Assembly: GCA_028282395.1 (NCBI GenBank)
Contig: JANQHY010000105.1
Location: 1-17,593, forward strand
From: Gammaproteobacteria bacterium
Lineage (GTDB): Bacteria; Pseudomonadota; Gammaproteobacteria; UBA12402
Reading direction: 5' to 3'
Length of the DNA: 17,593 nt
Shown here: piece by piece, positions 1 through 8,280 of the stretch
Position numbering within the stretch: position 1 is the stretch's first letter
Layout of the letters: each line of letters starts with the position of its first letter
The notes under the pieces: model-generated
Told to the model about the DNA's origin: nothing
What the model saw: the letters and a program-made list of their open reading frames with translations, nothing else
The model's database searches: none
Made by a program: the position numbers and the translations under genes

Positions 1-413
1 TTAAAGCTTATACTCCAGCCATGATCCGCCAATTTAACATCGATGGAGCTACTAACTATTGGCACCAAATAGTGCTTAATGAACTAAATAGAATAAATAC
101 GTGGGCTATTTACTGGTACGCAAGCGTTTTTCTACATAATGGCCTTTGTCTTCACCCAGCAAAGAGCCTAGTCAACAATGTCGGTTTCGGCGACAACGCG
201 ACTCATACACAATCCTCAGGCGACAGTTATTATCACAAAAGGCTTAAATCCGAGGCACCTGAGCTTAATCCAAACATTATCGAAACACCAGAGTATCTTG
301 CAGCCTTTAAAAACTTCCACAAAAAGCTTCAACCGCCGCTTAAATCAAGGATAAAACAGCTTGTAATTGATAAGTGGGTTGAATATAAAATTCGTTCAGC
401 CACTTCAGACTGA
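1..413 (+). CDS. Glycosyltransferase family 2-type protein, C-terminal part (5' cut by window edge)
   Basis: The frame is open from base 3 to the stop at 411-413, so the Met codon at 21 is probably internal and the true start lies outside the window. The visible ~137 residues include the tail typical of GT2 glycosyltransferases of surface-polysaccharide clusters: a WAIYWYASVFL-type segment followed by GLCLHPAKSLVNNVGFGDNATH, matching the family pattern 'slvxNiGfdgsGTH'. The N-terminal nucleotide-sugar-binding half with the DXD motif is not in the window, so donor and acceptor cannot be inferred. The gene is convergent with the ABC transporter gene, with 24 bp between the two stop codons, and so belongs to a neighbouring plus-strand unit. 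The family call rests on motif recall only. Confidence 0.72.
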   Translation, partial: KAYTPAMIRQFNIDGATNYWHQIVLNELNRINTWAIYWYASVFLHNGLCLHPAKSLVNNVGFGDNATHTQSSGDSYYHKRLKSEAPELNPNIIETPEYLAAFKNFHKKLQPPLKSRIKQLVIDKWVEYKIRSATSD

Positions 414-437
414 CAAATAGCCCTCATAGCCCCTCTG

Positions 438-2207
438 TTAACGCTTATGTTTATTGTGCTTAGAAACAAAACTTCTAAATGCTGAATGTTTTGCCAACGT
501 ATCATATGAGCCTTGCAACAACTTATGATCAGTTGATAAAAACAATAGCTGATCCGCCAACTTTGCCAGCTCAATATCGTGAGTTACCAATAACATTGTC
601 ACTGTACCATGCAAGTGTTCTATAGTTTCCAGAATTTGCTGGGTTGACTGCACATCAAGCGAAGCTGTGGGCTCATCCAGGAATAAAATCTTAGGCGATT
701 GACACAGGGCTCTAGCAATACCCAAACGCTGACGTTGCCCACCAGAAACAGCCACCCCAGTTTCTCCTATTTGGGTATCTAGACGATCAGGCAGGTTTCT
801 CACAAAGTCAGCTATATCAGCTAGTTCTAAGACATCCCATACCTGTTGATCCTTCACTTGTCGACCAAAAGCAATATTGTCACGTATTGTCCCCGACAGC
901 AAATGAACATTCTGTGGCAAATAGGCCACGCCTTCACCTAACAACCCGCTAACGGGCTGACCCTGGAATAATAATTTGCCTGAAGTGGGTTTTAAGAATC
1001 CCATCATAAGATCCATTAATGTGGACTTCCCAGCACCTGATGCTCCCACCAGCGACACTAAGGCGTCCTGGGGAACGATAAAAGACTCATTCTCCAATAT
1101 CATTTTATCCGTATTCAGATAGCAAAATGAGATGGACTGTGCTTGTATTATCGGCCCGCTATAATCATTATCTCGCTTCGACTCAAGTTGCAAGACAATT
1201 TGACCAGTATCATCACGCAGTACTTCACTAATTTTGTCGGCAACAAAACCATAAGATTTGATCAGTACTAGAGAGGACATAATACGATTTACACTCGGCA
1301 TTAGGCGCATAGCGGCGGCACCAAAAACAGTTATATTAATCAGCAGCCAATGGGTCGAAGCACCTGCCAAAAAACCAATAAGCAACACACCCAGGACTAC
1401 CATCACACCAATTGACTCAATGATTTGTTTGGGGACTTGATTAAAGAACGTTACCACAAAATTTGCGGCGCCCACTGATGCCGCTGCATCCTTAAACCGT
1501 TCAAGCCATAGGTTCACACAGTTATACAGTTGCATTTCTGTAATAAGGTTTTTAGAGTCATTCAGCAATTGCGTCATTAATACCGTCTTTTCCTGAGCTA
1601 TTGAACCAAAGTAGGCAACTCGTCGCTTAACATGCCAGTAAAAGAACGAAGTTATCCCACCAAACACCAGAAATATTAGTGCTGCACTGACAAAGTTATA
1701 GACAAACAGTAACCCTCCAACTAACAAGATCAACACACACTCAATCATTAAAATGACGACTGGAACAAGCACACTAATCGTCAGAGTCAAAGGTAATGCT
1801 TGTATTAAATTTTGCAACGAAGCCTGAGTATACTTTTCAATTACTTCTCGATTAGCATAGGCAAATTTCGTATACAACGCATTAGCGATCTGCTCATAAA
1901 TGTTATAAAGCATTCGAAACTGATACCTCAGCGCAAAGTAACTCATAATGTTCTTCATAAGATAAAATAGAATAGTGGCTATGATTGCTATCACCACAAT
2001 TTGGTGCCCGGTAAACCGATGTGTGATAAAATTAAACATGGGGTAATGATTTAAGATCTGGGGATTTAACAGTATTCCAACCAACGGTATGACCAACCCA
2101 ATCCCTAACATCTCAGCAACGGCATTGAATAGCGATAGTCCCAAAAATATTGTTAGTTTTACTCGACCTTGGAGTTTCAGGCAAAACCATATATTTTTAC
2201 TGATCAT
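438..2207 (-). CDS. ABC transporter, fused permease-ATPase (PglK/MsbA-type glycan flippase)
   Basis: This is a 589-residue half-transporter of the exporter type. The N-terminal ~330 residues carry about six hydrophobic segments (near 18-48, 68-92, 140-190 and 262-300). The ATPase domain (about 350-589) shows Walker A GASGAGKST (388-396), Q-loop Q432, a VSGGQ signature (487-491, usually LSGGQ), Walker B ILFLDE (507-512) and switch His543. The N-terminal pattern (AEMLGIGLVIPLVGILL) resembles PglK/WlaB and related flippases in glycosylation and O-antigen loci, which translocate lipid-linked oligosaccharides across the inner membrane by ATP hydrolysis. It lies downstream of the nonulosonate operon, same strand, after a 275-bp gap, so it may be co-transcribed or have its own promoter. 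The start has a GAGTGAAGA stretch just upstream. An MsbA-like lipid A flippase role is less likely given the context. Confidence 0.88.
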   Translation of the reverse strand: MISKNIWFCLKLQGRVKLTIFLGLSLFNAVAEMLGIGLVIPLVGILLNPQILNHYPMFNFITHRFTGHQIVVIAIIATILFYLMKNIMSYFALRYQFRMLYNIYEQIANALYTKFAYANREVIEKYTQASLQNLIQALPLTLTISVLVPVVILMIECVLILLVGGLLFVYNFVSAALIFLVFGGITSFFYWHVKRRVAYFGSIAQEKTVLMTQLLNDSKNLITEMQLYNCVNLWLERFKDAAASVGAANFVVTFFNQVPKQIIESIGVMVVLGVLLIGFLAGASTHWLLINITVFGAAAMRLMPSVNRIMSSLVLIKSYGFVADKISEVLRDDTGQIVLQLESKRDNDYSGPIIQAQSISFCYLNTDKMILENESFIVPQDALVSLVGASGAGKSTLMDLMMGFLKPTSGKLLFQGQPVSGLLGEGVAYLPQNVHLLSGTIRDNIAFGRQVKDQQVWDVLELADIADFVRNLPDRLDTQIGETGVAVSGGQRQRLGIARALCQSPKILFLDEPTASLDVQSTQQILETIEHLHGTVTMLLVTHDIELAKLADQLLFLSTDHKLLQGSYDTLAKHSAFRSFVSKHNKHKR

Positions 2208-2482
2208 TCTTCACTCTTTTTAATTCTCTTAATATCAATACAGCTAACTGCCCATTATTCCCATTATCATTACAATTAGTACCTATTCACGCATAAAAAG
2301 AAACTAATATCGCAGATGAATGCTCCACCATAAGCCAAATCAGCATAAAACGACTTGAATGTTGAATAAAGGTTATAACCAAAAGCATTAGAAACTATCT
2401 CTGACAGGCCACTTCCAAGCTAACAACACCAGAGAAATGATACCACAGCAACATTTCGAATTAAAAGTGAACACGTGTACAG
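2208..2482. other. Intergenic spacer between flippase and GT-B genes
   Basis: This 275-bp AT-rich stretch is the only large gap in the minus-strand gene run. I see no RNA gene and no convincing terminator. It contains a perfect 10-bp palindrome, GGTTATAACC (2371-2380). A 47-codon frame without any Met is open on the minus strand (2419-2276); it may be chance or a gene remnant. No promoter for the flippase could be picked with confidence. Confidence 0.4.
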
Positions 2483-3868
2483 TCATGACTGACCCACCAC
2501 TTTTCTTACAAAACAGCCTATTCGAGCAATTGACTCTTCTTCTGAATGTTTTTCACTTAGTAATGTATCATAAGATATAACATAATAGGCACTCTTGACG
2601 ATATCACCTAAAGCAGTTGCAAAATCATCCTTGCGATATTGATAACCACTAACAATCGCCTCAATATCAATCTCATCAGAAAACGGATAGACTCCTGGCA
2701 GTTCTCTATACCACGCAGCTCCAAAGTATATTACTGGCACCCCCCCACAAGCAGCCTCATAGCCAGCAGTGCCAGTAATCACCGCAACTACTTTAGCATA
2801 TTTTGACAGTTTAGAGGTGGCCACATCTGGCGAAATCAGCCTTACATTGCTTATTTGCTTTATTCGCTCATAAAAAAGAGCACCTCGCATAAAGGCCGTT
2901 GATTGGGAAGGATGTTCTTTAACGTAAATGAGCCAGCCTTCTGGCAATTTAGTAGCCAGCTTCTCAATAGCTCGCAGTTGATCAAAATACCCTCTACCAA
3001 AAGCACTCGTAGTAACCTCAGGCTGCATATGCAATGGGAAGTAAATATAATTCGCACTGTAGTCCAAAGTAGTCTCAGATATAATAAAACTCCCATGCAT
3101 CTTGTTTCTAAACTGTTTATTTCTGATACTCATAATTAAATCACTCAGTAATAAGATACATTGTGAAGAAATTTTTCCAGTCCACGCCGAGCTCAAAGTA
3201 TCTTTAATTAGCCTCAAAAACGGCTTAAGCACAACTGGCATGAGTTTTCTTTTCACACTCTTGTTCATATAGTACCATTTGAACTTAAAGTCAGTACGAA
3301 CATCTATATCAATGGAGTCTGAATTTTGCTCTCCCCGGGTCACACCTAAATCTTCGAGCTTTGGCGCGCAGAATGACCTATCAGGAAACACAGATGTCAC
3401 GAAAACATATATTTGAATGCCCAGTTTATCAGCAGCCACATAAAGCGCATAATCAGCGCCCAACGCTGGTGCAGTTGGAAAAATGACTATTTTAATCTTT
3501 TTTTCAATCAACAAGTCGGCAAAATAATCAATTAAAATATGAAATAAATTTATATATTCATGGAATGGCAAAGATGAATACCGCTTCCTTAGCCAGCGAG
3601 GGTATCCCAATCTTGAACTCATATCGATAAAGTGTAAAAGCTCTCTATCCAAATGTTCATAATAACTAACAAGGTGCCCTTTAAAACTGTAATCATCTAA
3701 TGATAACCCATCACGTTCATTATACAGAAATCTGCCAAAGTCCATATCAACTTCAGCACCTTCGCCAATATGAAAAAACTTAAGACTGCTGTCACTATCA
3801 ATACAATAGTTGATGACTTTACTCCACCTTAAGCTTTCCGCACTCCCCTGCGTTAAAATAAGTAACAT
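2483..3868 (-). CDS. Capsule-type GT-B glycosyltransferase, candidate nonulosonate transferase
   Basis: This 461-residue cytosolic protein resembles the capsular polysaccharide biosynthesis / KpsC-KpsS-like superfamily. The C-terminal half shows the expected landmarks: YFPLHMQPE (276-284), VKEHP (316-320) and GTAGYEA (366-372), which in this superfamily help bind the nucleotide-sugar donor. The N-terminal half has alternating Rossmann-like hydrophobic strands (VIFPTAPALGADYALYVA, 128-145). The start is strongly supported: an AGGAGGGGG Shine-Dalgarno lies just before the ATG. It is the last gene of the tight operon, 22 bp after the amidotransferase gene. By position I infer that it transfers the CMP-activated pseudaminic-type sugar to protein or lipid-linked glycan. 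The acceptor is unknown, and a Kdo or other sugar donor cannot be excluded. Confidence 0.72.
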   Translation of the reverse strand: MLLILTQGSAESLRWSKVINYCIDSDSSLKFFHIGEGAEVDMDFGRFLYNERDGLSLDDYSFKGHLVSYYEHLDRELLHFIDMSSRLGYPRWLRKRYSSLPFHEYINLFHILIDYFADLLIEKKIKIVIFPTAPALGADYALYVAADKLGIQIYVFVTSVFPDRSFCAPKLEDLGVTRGEQNSDSIDIDVRTDFKFKWYYMNKSVKRKLMPVVLKPFLRLIKDTLSSAWTGKISSQCILLLSDLIMSIRNKQFRNKMHGSFIISETTLDYSANYIYFPLHMQPEVTTSAFGRGYFDQLRAIEKLATKLPEGWLIYVKEHPSQSTAFMRGALFYERIKQISNVRLISPDVATSKLSKYAKVVAVITGTAGYEAACGGVPVIYFGAAWYRELPGVYPFSDEIDIEAIVSGYQYRKDDFATALGDIVKSAYYVISYDTLLSEKHSEEESIARIGCFVRKVVGQS

Positions 3869-3890
3869 TACCCCCTCCTATTTTAATAGC

Positions 3891-5174
3891 TTAAATCCAC
3901 TGGGGTATATCTGATGGCTTATCTAACAAATTTTCCCCCCGGCTCTCCGGAGGAGTGGATGGGTTATAGTAGAAATCTCTATACTTATGGCTAAAACTTT
4001 CTGAATCCTTACCAAAATCCTTAGGAGAAGAGTATGGCTCTTGTAACCAAATAGGGTCCATTAACTCCCAAACACCTTTATTATTTTTATGCCATGCATG
4101 CAAATCTCTCATAGGCTCAACAATACGATAGAAATCATCCTTACTGATCCCCATGAATTCACAATAAAATTCAAGAGACTTTGGCTCTCTAACATCATAC
4201 TGTTTTACCAATGCAACTCCATCCTTTCGAGAAAGACGTCCGTGACGAATTTCCATTGAAGCATCATCAGTAGCTCGACCATACCCAAATTTCAAAAATT
4301 TTAAATAATCATGCACATCATTTGCATGGTCCTCGATCTTACTGTAAAGATTAAAAGTTCTTTCACGTTGATAAGTTATAAATCCAAAGTCCCACTTCTC
4401 TCGCATCATTTTTGCATGTTCAGCAGCATTCCAGTTAACAAAATTACTAAGATAAATGCCTCGAACCTCGGCTTCTTCTATTTCCTCATCTTCTGGGTAG
4501 ATATACGGCTCAATATCGCCTACTGTAAGCCCATTATGCCCAACGAGGTCATGAGCTTCCAGCCCCCGCATGTCGTGCTCTTTTCTAGTCCATCGCGTAA
4601 ACTCAACAAAATCCTTAAGAGAAACCACCCCTGTTAACTCAGCGAAACCATGCTCACCCCAAATAATAAGGGGAATATTTTTTTCAATCGCAACTTTAAA
4701 AGGCAATGTGCGTATCCCCGCATGATAGTGCCATGTGATATCGCCAACCTTCTCTAGCATGTACCGAGAGATCTTTCTAACGGAATCAACTCCTGCAGTA
4801 TAGGAAATTAGGTCACAACCTGATTTTTCAACAAGATTTCTAAGGTTCCTCAATCCTGCCAATGTGTTAAAGCCATGGTTAAAGGTTACTAAAAGTGGAT
4901 TCATCCCATAAACTTCTTTCAGAAGCCAAACTTGAAAGTGAGAATCTTTACCCCCACTTACAGGAATTATACAATCATGGGAATTTCCACGTTCTTTTGC
5001 CATTACCTTAGCTTCACTGAGAATCTCCCGTAGATTTTGCTCACGCTCTTCCCAACAAACATCTAGATCTTTACGGCTTTCATTATAATTACACCCACTA
5101 CACACTCCATTATCATCGAAAATAATAGTTGGTTTGGCATTTTCAGGGTAGAGGCACTTCTTACAATAACGCAT
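3891..5174 (-). CDS. N-acetyl sugar amidotransferase (WbuX/WbpG/PseA family)
   Basis: This 427-residue PP-loop ATP pyrophosphatase-type enzyme is expected to convert a sugar N-acyl (usually acetamido) group into an amidine, using ammonia and ATP. Visible motifs: a zinc-ribbon-like N terminus with C4-x2-C7 and C25-x2-C28, then the PP-loop PVSGGKDS (71-78), which activates the amide oxygen by adenylation. Length and motif order fit the WbuX/WbpG family (TIGR03573-type). Known relatives are P. aeruginosa WbpG, which works with HisH/HisF homologues, and Campylobacter PseA, which makes the acetamidino form of pseudaminic acid. Here HisF- and HisH-like genes directly precede it (5-bp gap), so ammonia is probably delivered by that pair. 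Whether it acts on an N-acetyl or the putative N-formyl group is open. Confidence 0.9.
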   Translation of the reverse strand: MRYCKKCLYPENAKPTIIFDDNGVCSGCNYNESRKDLDVCWEEREQNLREILSEAKVMAKERGNSHDCIIPVSGGKDSHFQVWLLKEVYGMNPLLVTFNHGFNTLAGLRNLRNLVEKSGCDLISYTAGVDSVRKISRYMLEKVGDITWHYHAGIRTLPFKVAIEKNIPLIIWGEHGFAELTGVVSLKDFVEFTRWTRKEHDMRGLEAHDLVGHNGLTVGDIEPYIYPEDEEIEEAEVRGIYLSNFVNWNAAEHAKMMREKWDFGFITYQRERTFNLYSKIEDHANDVHDYLKFLKFGYGRATDDASMEIRHGRLSRKDGVALVKQYDVREPKSLEFYCEFMGISKDDFYRIVEPMRDLHAWHKNNKGVWELMDPIWLQEPYSSPKDFGKDSESFSHKYRDFYYNPSTPPESRGENLLDKPSDIPQWI

Positions 5175-5179
5175 AAATA

Positions 5180-5932
5180 TTACTGCCTAACCGGCACTCC
5201 TCTTCTCGATAAAAATTTCTTAGCTTGCTTCGTCGCCAGTTCTTTATAATGGAAAATATTTGCTGCTGCAACTGCATCCACACCATAATCGAACCCTTCA
5301 AGAAAATGCCCCCAGTTCGAAACTCCACCAAAAGCAATTACGGGGATTGAAACCCTATTAGAAACCTCCCTCATCACACTTAGGTCATAACCTTTACGCA
5401 TACCGTCATGATCAATGTTATTCAATATTATTTCTCCAGCCCCCAAACCCTCACAGTATTGAGCCCATTCGACTGCCTTTTTCTGAATATTTTGCATACC
5501 ACGATTAACAAATACTGTCTTCTCACCAGTTGTCTTGACATCGATTGAAGCAACAATACATTGTGAGCCAAACTTTTCTGCTAACCCTACCGGAACAGCT
5601 CTATCAGTATGCCAAGCTGTATTAATCACCAGCTTATCCGCACCATTACTTATTAACTCACTACCATAATCAACTGAGTCAACATAACCTCCTGCCGCCA
5701 TAGGAATAAAGCATGTTCTAGAGATATGCCCAACCACCCTGAGAAAATCTTTCTGGCTTTGCTTATCGTTAGAAACATTTAGCACCACAATTTCATCAAC
5801 TGACCAGCGATTAAAAGCTTCAACAGCATGATAGGCATCATAGTGAATCACATGAGTATGTTTGAATTGCTCACTTTGAACAACCAGGCCATCTTTAACC
5901 AAGATGACTGCAATCAGTCTTTTTTTAAGCAT
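5180..5932 (-). CDS. HisF-like cyclase homologue of sugar amidation (WbuZ-type)
   Basis: This 250-residue (beta/alpha)8 barrel is homologous to imidazole-glycerol-phosphate synthase HisF but is specialised. In histidine-pathway HisF the catalytic Asp pair is Asp11 (in a CLDVKDG motif) and Asp130. Here the first motif reads VILVKDG, with Leu11 at the Asp11 position, while the second Asp is kept (ASIDVK, Asp131). The other landmarks are present: MAAGGY, GADKLVINT, GAGEIILNNIDHDG and IAFGGV. Loss of Asp11 argues against cyclase activity in histidine synthesis and fits the WbuZ group (TIGR03572-type), which pairs with HisH to supply ammonia to WbuX/WbpG. The ATG overlaps the end of the HisH-like gene by 8 bp, consistent with translational coupling. 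Confidence 0.9.
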   Translation of the reverse strand: MLKKRLIAVILVKDGLVVQSEQFKHTHVIHYDAYHAVEAFNRWSVDEIVVLNVSNDKQSQKDFLRVVGHISRTCFIPMAAGGYVDSVDYGSELISNGADKLVINTAWHTDRAVPVGLAEKFGSQCIVASIDVKTTGEKTVFVNRGMQNIQKKAVEWAQYCEGLGAGEIILNNIDHDGMRKGYDLSVMREVSNRVSIPVIAFGGVSNWGHFLEGFDYGVDAVAAANIFHYKELATKQAKKFLSRRGVPVRQ

Positions 5933-6563
5933 GTCTCAAGAAATCCCTTAGTAAATTCAATCCATTTTGATGACTCTTCTCTGGATGAAACTGCATACCA
6001 TAAACATTAAGGCAATTATAAATCATTGAGGCAAAGGATATTTTATCAAATGAAGTTCTGGCCAGCACGAAATTCCCTCCTTCTACAACGGCATAACTAT
6101 GAACAAAGTAATAATCATGTTTTTCATTTGATTGAAAAATATCGTTTTGAGCAATATCAACTTCGCTCCACCCCATATGGGGAACCTTGGCTGCATCACC
6201 GACAACATGACGTAGGGACTCGACTTCTACCGGTATCAAACCCAGGCCATTAAGAGAAAGCTTAGACTCATGTGATGTGTTACATAATAATTGCATCCCA
6301 AGGCAAATACCAAGCAGTTTGTTATTTAGATTACTTGACCATAAAGGAATGGCATCAAACAAGCCGGTTTTCTTTAAAGACTGCACAGCATGATCAAATT
6401 TACCAACCCCTGGCAAAATCAATTTTTTCACTAATTTCAAGTCACTTGGTTGGGATATTGAAGTATATTCAAAACCTAAATATTCAACCGCATTATAGAC
6501 AGACCGCAAGTTACCACAGTCATAATTAACAATGCCAATTCTCTTCTCAAACGTTGTGGCCAT
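5925..6563 (-). CDS. HisH-like glutamine amidotransferase subunit (WbuY-type)
   Basis: This 212-residue class I glutamine amidotransferase hydrolyses glutamine and passes ammonia to its HisF-like partner. The triad is visible: nucleophile Cys87 in LGICLGMQLL, and His193 and Glu195 in GMQFHPEKS. The N terminus IGIVNYDCGNLRSV and the LPGVGKF motif are typical of HisH. No other histidine genes (hisA, hisI, hisG, hisB) are nearby; it sits next to the HisF-like gene and the sugar amidotransferase. I therefore assign it to sugar amidination rather than histidine synthesis. The gene starts 6 bp after pseI ends. The Shine-Dalgarno is weak (TAGAGC), suggesting reliance on coupling. Confidence 0.9.
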   Translation of the reverse strand: MATTFEKRIGIVNYDCGNLRSVYNAVEYLGFEYTSISQPSDLKLVKKLILPGVGKFDHAVQSLKKTGLFDAIPLWSSNLNNKLLGICLGMQLLCNTSHESKLSLNGLGLIPVEVESLRHVVGDAAKVPHMGWSEVDIAQNDIFQSNEKHDYYFVHSYAVVEGGNFVLARTSFDKISFASMIYNCLNVYGMQFHPEKSHQNGLNLLRDFLRHA

Positions 6564-6569
6564 ATTGCT

Positions 6570-7613
6570 CTACACTATTAATTCCCATGCAAGGGGAGTT
6601 CCCTTGTTTACACAAACTTTTATCGACCGACCAATCACATCCTTCAGATATGACGGTTCAAGCCCATAACCAGGCCTAATACATCTAACATGCTCTTCGG
6701 TAATCACTTCACCCGCTCTCATATCTTTGACAAAGTAAAGTGAACGACGAAACTGCATTGACCCAGCCTCTTTTTCACCCGGTGTATAAGAAACTTTACC
6801 CAGCGATTGCCATGCGCGTTTCGTTTCCTCTACTAACAACTTCAATTCATCAGGTTCTAGTGAGAAATCAGCATCCACCCCACCTTCGAGACGTGAAAGG
6901 GTAAAATGTTTTTCAATTATGGTAGCACCAAGTGCGACACTAGCCACTGCGATACCAATGCCCAGTGTATGGTCTGACAATCCCACCTGGCAGCCTAGCA
7001 TTTGGCTCATATGAGGAATCGTTCTAATGTTAGCATCAACAGGCTCTGCAGGATAAGCACTAGTACATTTTAACAGGACATAGTCTTGACAACCGCATTC
7101 ACGAAGAGTTTGAGAAATCAATTGCAAATCACTCAATTTGGCCATGCCTGTTGAAATAATAAGAGGTTTTCCAGTCGCTACAACTTTACGAATCAAATGA
7201 GTATCAGTATTCTCAAATGAAGCAATCTTATATGCTGGCACATTCAACGTTTCTAAAAAGTCCACAGCTGAGGCATCGAATGGTGTGCTAAAACAAGTAA
7301 TGCCAAGCTCCTTACAACGCTCCATAATTGGCCCATGCCAATCCCATGGCGTGTGTGCTTTTTCATACAATTCGTAAAGTGTATGCCCATACCACAAGCT
7401 TTCAGGATCAGTTATTTTAAATTCATCCTGATCACAATCTATTGTCATGGTGTCAGCCGTATAAGTTTGTAACTTAATGGCATCAGCTCCTGCCGCTGCT
7501 GCTGCTTCCACAATTTTCATAGCCCGATCAAATGACTGGTTATGATTACCCGACATTTCAGCAATAATATAAGGCTTATATTGTGCACCCACAAAAGATT
7601 TATCAATTCTCAT
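6570..7613 (-). CDS. pseI: Pseudaminic acid synthase PseI (NeuB family)
   Basis: This enzyme condenses the 6-deoxy-2,4-diamido-altrose released by PseG with phosphoenolpyruvate, forming a pseudaminic-type nonulosonic acid. The NeuB TIM barrel is complete: IIAEMSGNHNQ, IKLQTYTADTM, FSTPFD, YKIASFE, ISTGMA and LLKCTSAYP. The metal-binding His residues are in VGLSDHTLG and IIEKHFTL (His215 and His236 in the 347-residue form). A C-terminal SAF/antifreeze-like domain follows (FRRSLYFVKDMRAGEVI onwards). The PYIIAEMSGNHNQS signature is typical of PseI rather than sialic or legionaminic synthases. Start choice: GTG at 7625 and ATG at 7622 overlap the only AAAGG Shine-Dalgarno, so ATG at 7613 (11-base spacing) is preferred. 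The start lies inside the end of the formyltransferase gene, in a GATGGTGGTGATG stretch. Confidence 0.93.
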   Translation of the reverse strand: MRIDKSFVGAQYKPYIIAEMSGNHNQSFDRAMKIVEAAAAAGADAIKLQTYTADTMTIDCDQDEFKITDPESLWYGHTLYELYEKAHTPWDWHGPIMERCKELGITCFSTPFDASAVDFLETLNVPAYKIASFENTDTHLIRKVVATGKPLIISTGMAKLSDLQLISQTLRECGCQDYVLLKCTSAYPAEPVDANIRTIPHMSQMLGCQVGLSDHTLGIGIAVASVALGATIIEKHFTLSRLEGGVDADFSLEPDELKLLVEETKRAWQSLGKVSYTPGEKEAGSMQFRRSLYFVKDMRAGEVITEEHVRCIRPGYGLEPSYLKDVIGRSIKVCVNKGTPLAWELIV

Positions 7614-8280
7614 CACCACCATCACCTTTGTCTAAATATATTTTTACCAAATAACGCACTCCTCTATAATCAAAGAATGCTGGATATCTTTCATTATCAA
7701 CGACTCGTAATAAATTAAACTGATCTGCAATAGTTTTATATGGATCAAGACGGCTGTCGTCCGTAGTTCTTTTCCTAAAATAAGAGCTTTTACCAATTTG
7801 ATAATTGTAATTTAGACCTCCTCCACTACAAAGCATTAAAAATTTTAACACCATCTTAATAATCATCTCTGCTAACTTTCCACGTATCTCCTCAAGCAAC
7901 TCACTGCCAGTGAACATTAGTTTTTCTTTGAAGTAAATAGGCCCAGAGTCCACATCTTCCTCCATCTCAAATAGTGAAAGGGTGATTTCATCTTTGTTTT
8001 CCAAGATTGACCACACCCATGGCGACCACCCTTTGCCTTCAGGCAAATCGCTTGCATGCACAACGATATTATATAAAGAGTTTGCTCTTATATTGACTGG
8101 TACCTTTTTTGGATAACTTAAGAAAAAACTCACATATGTTCCTGGTTTAACCAACTGATGGCAATCCAATAACTGAACTGAATAATTTTGATGTCCCTGC
8201 AGTAAGGTTAGTAATCGTTTAGCATAGGGGGCAAACCAACTCTGCCCTGACGTAACAATATTAATCATTAATTCAGACAT
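7603..8280 (-). CDS. Formyltransferase-family protein, probable sugar 4-N-formyltransferase replacing PseH
   Basis: This 225-residue protein shows the formyltransferase core (Met-tRNA formyltransferase/ArnA-like): HASDLPEGKGWSP (75-87) followed by LSLFEMEEDVDSGPIY (101-116). The family's catalytic His and Asp correspond to His75 and Asp111. The usual Asn two residues before His is Val here; Asn71 lies four before, a spacing I recall from formyltransferases in other pseudaminic clusters. The C-terminal part (about 160-225) has the conserved YFRKRTTDDSRLDP and YPAFFDYRG stretches. It lies between pseG and pseI, with no PseH-type GNAT in the window. I infer that it acylates the 4-amino group of the UDP-AltNAc intermediate, using 10-formyltetrahydrofolate. 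The ATG at 8280 has a good AAGGG site 7 bases upstream. The alternative ATG at 8268 (TAATG overlap with the pseG stop) has none. Confidence 0.82.
   Translation of the reverse strand: MSELMINIVTSGQSWFAPYAKRLLTLLQGHQNYSVQLLDCHQLVKPGTYVSFFLSYPKKVPVNIRANSLYNIVVHASDLPEGKGWSPWVWSILENKDEITLSLFEMEEDVDSGPIYFKEKLMFTGSELLEEIRGKLAEMIIKMVLKFLMLCSGGGLNYNYQIGKSSYFRKRTTDDSRLDPYKTIADQFNLLRVVDNERYPAFFDYRGVRYLVKIYLDKGDGGDEN

Noticed and set aside
413..438. Bidirectional terminator between the convergent GT2 and flippase genes
   Set aside because: Only 24 bp separate the stop codons and no stem with a T run is visible.
329..574. 81-codon minus-strand open frame across the GT2/flippase junction
   Set aside because: It overlaps the ends of two clear genes in other frames and has no family resemblance.
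2371..2380. GGTTATAACC palindrome as an operator site
   Set aside because: It is a short AT-rich palindrome with no second copy in an equivalent promoter position and no nearby regulator gene.
5180..6563. HisH and HisF as part of a histidine operon
   Set aside because: No other his genes are present, HisF lacks Asp11, and both genes adjoin the sugar amidotransferase inside a pse cluster.
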